NCBI GenBank assembly: GCA_028829895.1
Contig: CM054181.1
Coordinates: forward strand, 34,086,259 to 34,150,258
DNA: 64,000 nucleotides
Direction of reading: 5' to 3'
DNA from: Sinotaia quadrata
Taxonomy: Eukaryota > Mollusca > Gastropoda > Architaenioglossa > Viviparidae
Shown here: positions 25,401-37,400 of the stretch, in pieces
Numbering within the stretch: position 1 is the first letter of the stretch
How the letters are laid out: every line of letters begins with the position of its first letter
Program-made: the position numbers and the translations under genes
The notes under the pieces: model-generated
The model's database searches: none
Told to the model about the DNA's origin: nothing
Seen by the model: the letters and a program-made list of their open reading frames with translations, nothing else

Positions 25401-28400
25401 CATTATATTTTTCCATGTGAAAAAGAGTGATTGAGATTAAATTAAAATCAGGTAATATTTATTTCATTTATATAAAAGCAGCTTACTACAAACATTTTCA
25501 TGCCCTCTTACAAGCTCAAAAATAAAGCAAAACCCCAAATTTTTCTATTGAAATTTTAGTGCTGTAGAGACATCTTTCTTAACAAATGTAGATACCATTG
25601 AATGATCTATTAGTCTGCATTAATTGCCAACCATAATTCAAAATTAAGAGAGATGATTAATTTGATTCTGTTATAGTGTATAATCATATACAGATCAGGT
25701 TAGTTGTTAATTATTTATTTAAACATTTTTTGACATGATATTTTTAATTGAAATAACTCTTAATCTTGTTTACCTAAAGTTGAAATTAAGCCCAAATGTT
25801 GCTGATCGCTTACCGTTTATTTACAAATATTTAAAACTTTATTACCTAAGTCTAGGAAACTATCTAGGATCTATAAATTTTGCAAAGTCACTGCAGTTAG
25901 TTATGTGGCAATGAACTCCCTTTTAAAGCAATATTTAAATCTTGCTTATTCTGTTCTGGCTGAAATATTTTTGTTAATTTATTTTGTTGTTCCTATACCA
26001 GCTTTTGTTTACAGCACATTAAAGTTCATAAATATAAACATAAAAATACCTTATTCAAACCTCACTAAATAGAATATGTCTTTTTTAAAAAAAAAAATGA
26101 ACCCACTGTTAGTGTTAAGAAGTAATAAAAGTTGAAAGAACCAAAATTTCTTTATACTAAATCAATAATAATAATAATAATATAAAGAAACATGAAAGAA
26201 ACCAAAAAGCATTAGGAAACAGTTGAAGCCAAAAACCTCTCCATGGCCAATATGTGTGACTAGCTGATGAAACATCAACAACAATCAAAATACAGGTGCT
26301 TGAAAGAGGCAGGTTTGAAAGCAGAAACAGAAGCACTCCTAACAGCTGCTCAAGATTAAGCACTAAACTCAAAATCACACAAACAAAAATCATGAAAATC
26401 TCAAATGATTTCAAATGCAGACTGCAGAAGCATGGTCAAAACAATAGTCAGTTTCTGGCTGAAACAGAATACACTGTAAGACAAAAACGAAGTGGCAAAA
26501 TGACACACAGAAATCTATGTGAGAACAAAGAGGTAAAAAACCCAGAAAGAGAATGAATGCATCCACCAGAAGCAGTCATCATTCATCAAGATCAAAGAAG
26601 TCAAAATACTTTGAGATAAGAATAGATTGAATGATTTCTGCACAAGACAAGACAGTATAGTTGTCAATAAGTCTAACAGAACAGCAACAATCACTGATGC
26701 GGCATTTCCAAGTGATAGAAACATAAAAGCAAAAAGAGAAAAATATGAGGATCTCAGATTAGAAGTACTGAGATGGTGAAATGTAAAAGCAGAAATAATA
26801 CCTGTAAAGGAGAAACATAACATTTAAGTTGGAAGCTATCTAAATTATCTGCACCACACTCAACCCACTACTAAAAGCAGCACTCCTCAAAAGTGCCCAC
26901 ATCCTCCATAAAACCTTGGATTCTGAGACTTTGCTTCATAAATGATAGTCAACAGAAGTCACGTAAAAAGGCTGAAGGGTGAAGAAGATGATGATGATGA
27001 TGATTTATTTGCTGCAATTCTTGAAGGAACTCTTAAGTGTTGACAGTTATAAGTCAACATTTATAAGGGTGAAATCTCTCTCAAACTGCAAAAGTTCGTA
27101 AGTCAGTTAAGATATTCAAAACGTGTGATTCAAATGAAAGAAATTTAATAACAGTTAAGATAAAATGACATGTTATAACATTTCTGTAAAATTTTAAACT
27201 GATAATCTCAAGCTTTGGATGTCAATTCACAGGTATAAAGTGAGACAGAATTAAATTCCTTCCTGCAACTCATTCATGATGAGGGACATTTCTAACAACA
27301 TACATACTGTGATAGGTAGTTTTGATTCCACAATGAACTGCAAGAATTCAGAATATACAATTCATAAAGGATGTATAAGTATTTCTTCTTTTATTAAATA
27401 CACATTTGCATAATTTATATACAATTCATAAAGGATGTATAAGTATTTCTTCTTTTATTAAATACACATTTGCATAATTTATTAAAAGAAGTTTGTTTAC
27501 TGTCTAGATTAGTGAATTAAGAACTATTTCTCTCAAACAAAAAAAGAAACACCCCTTTTCAAGCTATCTTTAATAGTCATTGTAACACTTTCCCGGGTTT
27601 TATAAATCTCAATTGTTTTTCATAATGACCATAAATAAACATGGCATTCAATGTTCCATTATACTCATGTTTACGTTTGAGTGAATATAGAAAATTCTTA
27701 ATCATTCAAAATCCAAAGCATCAGAAATTCTGGAGCTAATGGCAACAATGTAAACAAATTTGTATACATCTATTCAGAATATGGTGCCATGTTCTGAATC
27801 TATAGGTCGGAATCAATTAACTGATATCTCCAACTTCCAATGCCTGATAATCCTGAGTCTGCTTGACAGATTTTGAATATTAATGATTAATTTTCATGAA
27901 AGAACAATTTCCTATCTCTGTGACAAAGCATGACAAAATAAAAAGTGTTTACAAATAAAATATATTCAAAAAAGGTATCTCCAAAATTATTCTAAAACAG
28001 TCTTTCCCATATAAGATTCTTCCTATGTGCACAAACACAAGCACATCAAATACACACACACACACACACACACACACACCATACATTTAGACATGTACGC
28101 ACACACTACAACACCAAAAAACGTTTCACTTAGAAAAATCATGCCAATGTTAGTTATAAGTCATGCCAATTTTAGAAAAAATCATGGCAGTGTTAGTTAT
28201 AAAAATCATGCCAATTTTAGAAAATATAATGTCAATGTTAGTTATAAAAATCATGCCAATTTTAGAAAATATAATGTCAATGTTAGTTATAAAAATCATG
28301 CCAATTTTAGAAAATATAATGTCAATGTTAGTTATAAAAATCATGCCAATTTTAGAAAATATAATGTCAATGTTAGTTATAAAAATCATGCCAATTTTAG

Positions 28401-31400
28401 AAAATATAATGTCAATGTTAGTTATAAAAATCAGGCCAATTTTAGAAAATATCATGGCAGTGTTAGTTATAAAAATCATGCCAATTTTAGAAAATATAAT
28501 GTCAGTGTTACTTATAAAAAAATCATGCCAATTTTAGGAAAAAAATCATGCAAATGTTAGTTTTAAAAAGCATGTGAATGTTAGTTATAAAAATCATGTC
28601 AACATCAGTTATAAAAATCCTACCAATGTTAGTAAAAAGTCATGTAAATGTTATTTATAATAAATGAAAATGTTAAGTTTAAAAATCATGTAAATGTTAG
28701 TTTAAAAAATCATGCTAATATTAGTTAAAAAGATCATGTACATGCACTTAAGATGCTGCCATATGTGAGAAGATAATGCTTTTAATAGTTCTAAAATTTA
28801 CCTTTGCCTAAAGCATGGCTGCATAAATCTCTTCCAATATGGTATATGTCTGAGTTTCCAGATTTCAAATGACTGCTCTCGAAGCTTGCTTGGTTTCTGT
28901 CATCCTTCTCGTCATGTTTGCTGAAACACTAAAAAGACAGAGAGTATAAATGAAACATTTCAAACAACACACACAAAAAGAATTAAGGATATATAATTTT
29001 CTGCAAAATATTTTCAAACAATATATTTTATGTGAATCATCTGTTATTAAAACTAAGCATCATTTGACTGCACAGTGCATTATAGCCTCCTCACTTACTG
29101 ACTTAGGGCCATCAGAATTTTCAAGAAGGGTAACAACCCCATCCTTCAAGTAGTGACTTTTAGGCAAGATCAAAGATGAGCCATTTTTTATGCCTCTAAT
29201 CCAGGGGTGCACAAACTTTATAGGCCAGAGGGCCACATTTCCAATTGATAGTGCTTGGAGGGCCGCAAGTCATATTGCACATCAATTGCTCAGTAGGAAA
29301 AAAACAACACAAATAATGAAATAAAGTCCTCCGGGGGCCACATAGAGCCATGTCTTGGGCTGCATGCGGCCCGCGGGCCACGGTTTGTGCACCCCTGCTC
29401 TAGTCTGAATCAAAACAGCTCTCATTTTTTTCTATTATTTCTCATTTTCTCTCCTTCATGTTTTTGCTGGTTTAATTTAATGATAGGTGGCAGTTTATAT
29501 GATCAACAGATAAAAAGAAACATACTTCAAAAGTGCTTTAAAAACAGCTAAAATAAGCTGAACAGTCTATTAAATTTAAAACAACAGCATAAGCAAATGT
29601 ACTAGATTATATGTAGTACACAAATACATACAGTATTCACAAACTTTTTCACAAACGAAATAAACACATTTATTTTTTTATAATATATGCTTAGAACAAA
29701 TAAAGATTTTCTTCCATTTACCTAAAATTGCATATCTGTGGTAAACAATAAAATTCAATTGTTTAACAACAGTAGACAGCAGTAAAGCTTTTATTACATA
29801 TTGATCATTTCATACTGGCAGAAGTAGTAAAGCTTACATATTTTACTCAATCCCTGTAAACCTACATCTCCTGAATCTAATAGTGAAATGATTGCAAAGT
29901 AAATACATGTTAAAGTATTTCTCAAAATTAATAAAAATTTTACTTAACTGAAAAATGTATTGCATATATTTATAACGGCCATATTTCAGTCACTTTGTGA
30001 ATTCACTACTAACTACAGGTCTATGGTATGGTATTAAATGTAAATTCAATTGAAGCATTAATATGCAATGATCATTACTGAAAAGATATTCATCTAAAAG
30101 AAATTTAATGATTATATATTTTTAATTAAACTAAACTAACTAAATAAATTTTCTAAAGTGCTTAACCATGAAATAAATGATTCTCCCTATTTCATTTTAG
30201 CTACCACATACAGTATTCATACACAATGCCAGTACTCTTCATTCATTTATTCATAATCTATTCATGGATGCAACAGTTCATGCAATCTTATTACACATAA
30301 ATTTAAATATTAATTTCATGTTGTGACATGCATCCCTTTGTTACTGATTATGATTATTATTATTATTAATCAACCATAACTAATTACAAGAGATGGAGAA
30401 ATCTTAATTTATGTTTATTAATAATTCTCCCAAGAGACACTACTCATTTCTCACTTGGTAGATTTTAAGGGTAAAAGTAAAAGTCTTCTCTCTTCCACAA
30501 CAATAAGACAGATGTTTTACTGTTTTACACAATATTTATGTAGGTGGAAACTCCTTACTAAAGGAGTAACAAATCAGTCTTTAATTATATTTAATAAGTT
30601 CCAAGCTTAATTATCTTTATGTGTTTCTTCTAGAAACAATGTCATGTGTTTAACATATTACATACAAGTATTGTAATTCACAACTGTAGAAATAATCTTT
30701 AAACATAATACATCTTTACACTAAATTACAAATATAATATATCAATAGCAAAGTGTATGAAATATTTCTAAGTCCATTTTCTCTCAATCAATCAGTTAAT
30801 TCACCATTAAGATAATGATTGCCTTTTCATGACCAGACTTGAGTTACATCAAAATCAAAGTGATTAGAATATAGAACTTTCTTCAACAGGTAAGTTTCTG
30901 TCTCTACCTATTGGCTAATTCATTATTTGTAAACCTTAAACTAATGGATAGCAAAAATTACTCATCCACTATGGACTGGTTTGGTTACATCAGCAAGTTC
31001 TAGTGTATTCTTTACCTGAGTTGTTATTTCAACTCTGGTGCTTACAAAAATATTGCAGTACAAAGGTCGTGTCATGTTGACATTTAACAAACTATAAAAT
31101 AATTAAGTCTTTAGTCTGCCACACGTTTTATTATGTGTATATAACTTATATCATGTTTCAATAAACTGTTATTGATGTGTGTGAGTGTGTGCATGAATTT
31201 TTAAAAGGGCAGTGTGTACTATCCTAAAGTAACACTGTTACTTGTAAGTAGTTTGGATACCAGTCATAAAGTATAACAGTTGTTATCAAGAGAACCTGAT
31301 TAAGTAGAAACTAATGCTACTATTGCTTGCCATTACAATAATAAATGGAGATGGAATTCATATCTGGAATATGAAAGAAAATATACTTATTTTAACAGTG

Positions 31401-34400
31401 GTGCATGCATTAAAAAAGATTGTGCACTTTCATAAACAGAAAAGAATTAAAGCACAAATGTTATGTTTAACTGTGATTTAATCTCTAAGACTCTTAATAA
31501 TTATCAATAAATGTTTTTAAGGAAGTTTTTTTTTTCAAGAAAGATGACTGAATGTGTTTACTGACATTCATCATCCTGAGAAAAATCATCTATTAATAAA
31601 AATAATTATGTAGCAATTTTTTAACTATACAACAAAATCCATGGCAAACACAAAGAGACATCCAGAAAATAAAACTTTCTCAATAAGTAGTGTCTACTGA
31701 AACATTTGTTTTGTCTTTATACAAGATCAAAAGAAGGTTAAAGTTTGTAAAAGTGAAAATTTTTGATAATGAGAAATATTCACACTTTTCCATTATCCTT
31801 TCCAGAAAATGATCAAAATAAATAATTAATTTGAATTGATGAGAAGAATTCACATCATGTAAATCACAATAATAGCCTTCCTCTTTATGCCAGAAATTAT
31901 CCTAAATGATTTTAAAAACACACCTTATTTTCTTCTGAGTGAAGTGTATCTTGTGGGTCTGCCTTATTTTCTTCTGATGGAAGATTGTCTTGTGGGTCTG
32001 CCTTATTTTCTTCTGACTGAAGTGTATCTTGTGAGTTTGCCTTATTTTCTTCTGATGGAAGAGTCTTTTGTGGGTCTGCCTTATTTTCTTCTGACTGAAG
32101 TGTATCTTGTGAGTTTGCCTTATTTTCTTCTGATGGAAGAGTGTCTTGTGGGTCTGCCTTATTTTCTTCTGACTGAAGTGTAGCTTGTGAGTTTGCCTTA
32201 TTTTCTTCTGATGGAAGAGTGTCTTGTGGGTCTGCCTTATTTTCTTCTGACTGAAGTGTATCTTGTGGGTCTGCCTTATTTTCTTCTGACTGAAGAGTCT
32301 TTTGTGGGTCTGCCTTATTTTCTTCTGATTTAGGAATCTTTTGTGGGTCTACCTTATTTTCTTCTGGTTGAAAAGTATTTTGTTGGTTTGCCTTATTTTT
32401 CTTGGGTTGATTCTTTTGTGGTTTTCGATTTTCTTCAGATTTAAGAGACTTTTGTTGGTTTGTCTTATTTTCTTTTGATCGAAGAGTCTGTTGTGGATCT
32501 GCCTTATTTTCTTCTGATCGAAAAGCATCTTTGGATTTTGCCTTATGATCGTCTGATTGAGGAATTTCTTGTGAGTCTGCCTTATTTTCTTCTGATTGAA
32601 GAGTATTTTGTTGGTTTGCCTTATTTTTTTTGGATCGATTCTTTTGTTTAAGAGACTTTTGTGGGATTGCCTTATTTTCTTCTAATTGAAGAGTCTTTTG
32701 TGAGTTTACCTTATTTTCTTTAGATGGTACAGTTTCTTGTGGGTCTGCCTTGTTTTCTTTCAATGGAAAAGTCTTTTGTGAGTTTGAGTTATTTTCTTCT
32801 GATTGAAGAGTCTCTTGTGAGTCTGCCTTATTTTCTTCTGAATGAGGAATCTCTTGTGAGTCAACTTTATTTTCTTCTGATTGAAGAGTCTCTTGTGAAT
32901 CTGCCTTATTTTCTTTTGATTGAAGAGTCTTTCGTGAGTCTGCCGTATTTTCTTCTGACTGAGGAATCTCTTGTGAGTCTGCCTTATTTTCTTTTGACTG
33001 ATTAATCTCTTTTGAGTCTGCCTTATTTTCTTCTGATTGAGGAATCTTTTGTGGGTCTGCCTTATTTTCTTCTGGTTGAAGAGTATTTTGTTGGTTTGCC
33101 TTATTTTTTCTGGATTGATTCTTTTGTGGTTTTCGATTTTCTTCAGATTTAAGAGACTTTTGTTGGCTTGTCTTATTTTCTTTTGATTGAAGAGTCTTTT
33201 GTGAGTTTACAATATTTTCTTCTGATTGAAGAGTCTGTTGTGGATCTGCCTTATTTTCTTCTGATCGAAAAGCATCTTTGGATTGTGCCTTATGATTGTC
33301 TGATTGAGGAATCTCTTGTGGGTCTGCCTCTTTTTCTTCTGATTGAAGAGTATTTTGTTGGTTTGCCTTATTTTTTTTGGATCGATTCTTTTGCGGTTTA
33401 AGAGACTTTTGTGGGTTTGCCTTATTTTCTTCTAACTGAAGAGTCTTTTGTGAGTTTACCTTATTTTCTTTAGATGGTACAGTTTTTTGTGGGTCTGCCT
33501 TGTTTTCTTTCAATGGAAAAGTCTTTTGTGAGTTTGAGTTATTTTCTTCTGATTGAATCTCTTGTGAGTCTGCCTTATTTTCTTCTGAATGAGGAATCTC
33601 TTGTGAGTCTGCCTTATTTTCTTCTGATTGAAGAGTATTTTGTTGGTTTGCCTTATTTTCTTCTGATTGAAGAGTCTCTTGTGAGTCTGCCTTATTTTCT
33701 TTCGTCTGAAGAGTCTCTTGTGAGTTTGCCTTATTTTCTTCTGACTGAGGAATCTCTTGTGAGTCTGCCTTATTTTCTTTTGATTGAAGAGTCTCTTGTG
33801 AATCTGCCTTATTTTCTTCTGAATGAGGAATTTCTTGTGAGTCTGCCTTATTTTCTTTTGATTGAAGAGTCTCTTGTGAATCTGCCTTATTTTCTTCTGA
33901 ATGAGGAATCTCTTGTGAGTCTGCTTTATTTTCTTTTGACTGATTAATCTCTTGTGAGTCTGCCTTATTTTCTTTTGACTGATTAATCTCTTGTGAGTCT
34001 GCCTTATTTTCTTTTGACTGATTAATCTCTTGTGAGTCTGCCTTATTTTCTTCTGATTGAAGAGTCTCTTGTGAATCTGCCTTATTTTCTTTTGAGTGAT
34101 TAATCTCTTGTGAGTCTGCCTTATTTTCTTCTGATTGAAGAGTATTTTGTTGGTTTGCTTTATTTTCTTCTGATTGAAGAGTATCTTGTGAGTCTACCTT
34201 ATTTTCTTCTGATTGAAGAGTATTTTGTTGGTTTGCTTTATTTTCTTCTGATTGAGGAGTCTCTAGTGAGTCTGCCTTATTTTCTTCTGACTGAAGAGTC
34301 TCTAGTGAGTCTGCCTTATTTTCTTCTGATTGAGGAGTCTCTAGTGAGTCTGCCTTATTTTCTTCTGATTGAGGAGTCTCTAGTGAGTCTGCCTTATTTT

Positions 34401-37400
34401 CTTCTGATTGAGGAGTCTCTAGTGAGTCTGCCTTATTTTCTTCTGATTGAGTAATCTCTTGTGAGTCTGCCTTATTTTCTTCTGACTGAGGAATCTCTTG
34501 TGAGTCTGCCTTATTTTCTTCTGATTGAAGAGTATTTTGTTGGTTTGCCTTATTTTCTTCTAACAAAAGAATCTCTTTAGAGTTCACATTATTTTCTTCT
34601 GATAGAAGAGTCTCTTTTGAGTTTTTCTCTAGACAAAGTGTCTCTTTTAAATTTAGCTCCTCTGATAAATGAGAATTTTCAATTGAGATTTGTTTTTTTT
34701 CTTTAAATTGATTATTCTGTTCTGAGTATACTTCCGTTTCTATTTGTGACTTCTCTTCTGAGTAAGTCCTCTCTTCAATTTTTTTGAGAGACTGGTGCCC
34801 TTTTGATGAAGTAATTTCCAATAAGACACTTTTCATCTTTCCAGATTGTTCATTCTTTTCTGATTTTCTAGCTTGAAAATTCTCATAAAAATGTGACTGG
34901 TCTTTAGACTGAGTATTTTTTTTCAATGGGACAGTCTTTAACTCTCCAGATTGACCATTCTTTTCAAGGAATGGCTGCTCTTCAGATGAAAAATGCTGCA
35001 ACAAGTCTGCATTCTCCTGATCAAAATGACCATTCTTCTTTGAGTTCTTACTGCCCAACCTGGATCTGTCCTCAAATTCTGATTCTCCTTCTTTGTCTGT
35101 TTGTGGATTTATATGTGCCTTTATCTCACCCTCTTCCAAGTGATCTACTGGCAAATTTTCATTTTCGGATTGAGGAGCACTATCTGTTGACCTTGATCTT
35201 TGATTAACCATCAGCTTACGACTGTGCTGTAAAAGCATAAGCATCTATATTTTACAATTAAAACTGATACCACAATATATAATAAACAAACTGACTCCCA
35301 TTTCCCTCTCTTAAACAGCATTTAATTGTTTTAATCTAGCTGAACACTTACATATTACCAAATTCTTGGACTTATCTTCTATTAAATTTAGTTTAACATG
35401 GGCAGTGTAAAGTGACTAGAGCTTTTATCATGAATTGAAACAATAACTTCATTTTGCAATTTAGGTAACAGGAGAACAGAGATTTAAAAAAACCAAAAAA
35501 ATTTAAAGGGAAGATTCTGAGAAATCTGTTTCCAGTTACTAAACAGCATCTGACAAGCGTTTAGTTTTTTTTTAATTTGCTATATCATCATATATATTAA
35601 ATTTTCTTAAATATGCTTAAACATGATTTTTTTTTTAAGTTATAAAATTTATAATTAAAACTAGTGTTAATATTTAATTAAGTGGAAAGATTTATGTTAA
35701 AGGATAAATCTGTACAGGTATTTTAACATGCCAGTTAAAGACTACAGAAACTTTATTTTTTTTCAATCTTTGTTTAAATCATCAGAAAGTTGCAAAAAAG
35801 GTACTTTTTTTTCGAGGCAGGGATGTATGGATGGGGATAGCATTGATTGAAACTGTAATAACAAATTAATTTACAAAGAAAAAACAGACTTAAAGTTGTT
35901 AAACCAGTATTTATCTAGGTTTCCAAAAGAAAAGGAATTAAATAAATTTCAAAAAATTTTAAGTTGTTATTTTAAAAATTAAATTTTGAAAATACAATAC
36001 TATTTTGATCTGTTGCTTTTTCTTTTCTTTTAGTTTTACAGATTTTTTTAAAAGTTAAAATATTTTCACATATAGCTTTTAATATTTTATTTATTTTTAA
36101 TGTTAATTTGTTTTATCTTTATATAATGTAATACATTTAATTATATTTGTATTGCATAAATAGTATAAAACCACTAATACTTGTTTACAAATTTAAATAG
36201 ACATTGATAACTTATAATTATAGGATGAATTTCAGGAAAGGCAATCTTTCCTGAGCTTACATCCTGTTAGCCCAAAGAAGCCAAATGAGTAAAACCGAAA
36301 ATAAACACAAAACTGAATTTCTAGTATATAAATTGTTGCAAACAAGCAGTTCTATATAAAAATAAAATTGATGGGGATATAGCATCAACAGTACTTTGCA
36401 AATAAAATTTAGCTTTTTTTTTTTTCATTTTCAGATTTATCTTTCAAGCATTGAAATTAGGTACTTTCTTACAGCATTAATTTAAATAAGTGTGAAACAA
36501 ATGGAAAAAATTAATAGTCTGACCTTTAGAGATAACTGAAGATCACAAACAATGTGATAAGCTATCAGCCTATATTTAAAAAATACTTTATTGTTGTTTT
36601 AACAGTAATTTTACAATTCAGTAATAAATAAGTTTGCATGTAATTGTACTGTTTTTATTTCATGTGAATGTTGATAAGAATCAGACTATATTTATTACAA
36701 GAAAATTTATCATTATAAGACTCTTCATTTCTATGATATGAAAAACAAAAACATCTCAACAACAAAACAAGCTACCTAATTTTTAATCCACAAATCTGAA
36801 ATATGTGCAGTATACATTTGTATTTGAAAAAACAGAAAGAAATTACAGATATCACAACAATATTATTACATGTAATACTAATATTTTTTAATGTGACATT
36901 ACAGATATCATCAAATAATTTAAAAGTAACATAATTCACCTCAGTCTGATGAGCTAAGTTAGTGTCTCCACTCTGATCCATTCTATAATACTGTTTTTCC
37001 TTCAAATCAAGACTTATCCATTGATTAATGGCTATTCTGGTTGACACCTGTTGGATTATACAAAATAAAAATAATTAAAGTTCTGCTTAAATCTACAGTA
37101 AGAAGAGAAAAAATACAATATCATACTGTCAACCTCGAGAGTTTTGCTGAATTTAGTTTAACTTTAAATTGAATTACTTATTATCACAATCATCCTGGGA
37201 AATATGCAGTATTACTTGTACAAAGCACTCAATTTCTTTTCAACAATTCAAGGCATTCACTAAAAAGTAAAATGATTTCAATTAACTTAAGTTAAGGGGG
37301 TGGGGAGAGAGAGATAATAGTATAATATACATTATAACTTTATAAGTTATATATTATATATCTATATCAGAAATGTAACTTTGTTTGACAGATATTGGAT

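Larger units (their letters stand above)
24342..28801. other. Intron 4 of gene A
   Basis: A 4.46-kb intron. It holds a LINE 3'-end relic (26200-27005), an exact 64-bp tandem duplication, a CA microsatellite and a 45-bp minisatellite near the donor of exon 4. From 24342 to 26150 it is AT-rich DNA with nothing recognised. Confidence 0.6.

Noticed and set aside
28027..28560. 177-codon ORF over the 45-bp array
   Set aside because: Intronic minisatellite with several frames open on both strands; unit divisible by three explains it.
28140..28740. CRISPR-like array
   Set aside because: No unique spacers between repeats; it is a simple tandem minisatellite in animal DNA.
31887..34454. Plus-strand frames of VSLPYFLLIEES repeats
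   Set aside because: They are the reverse-strand shadow of gene A exon 3; the minus frame is continuous, spliced in phase and has polar codon use.
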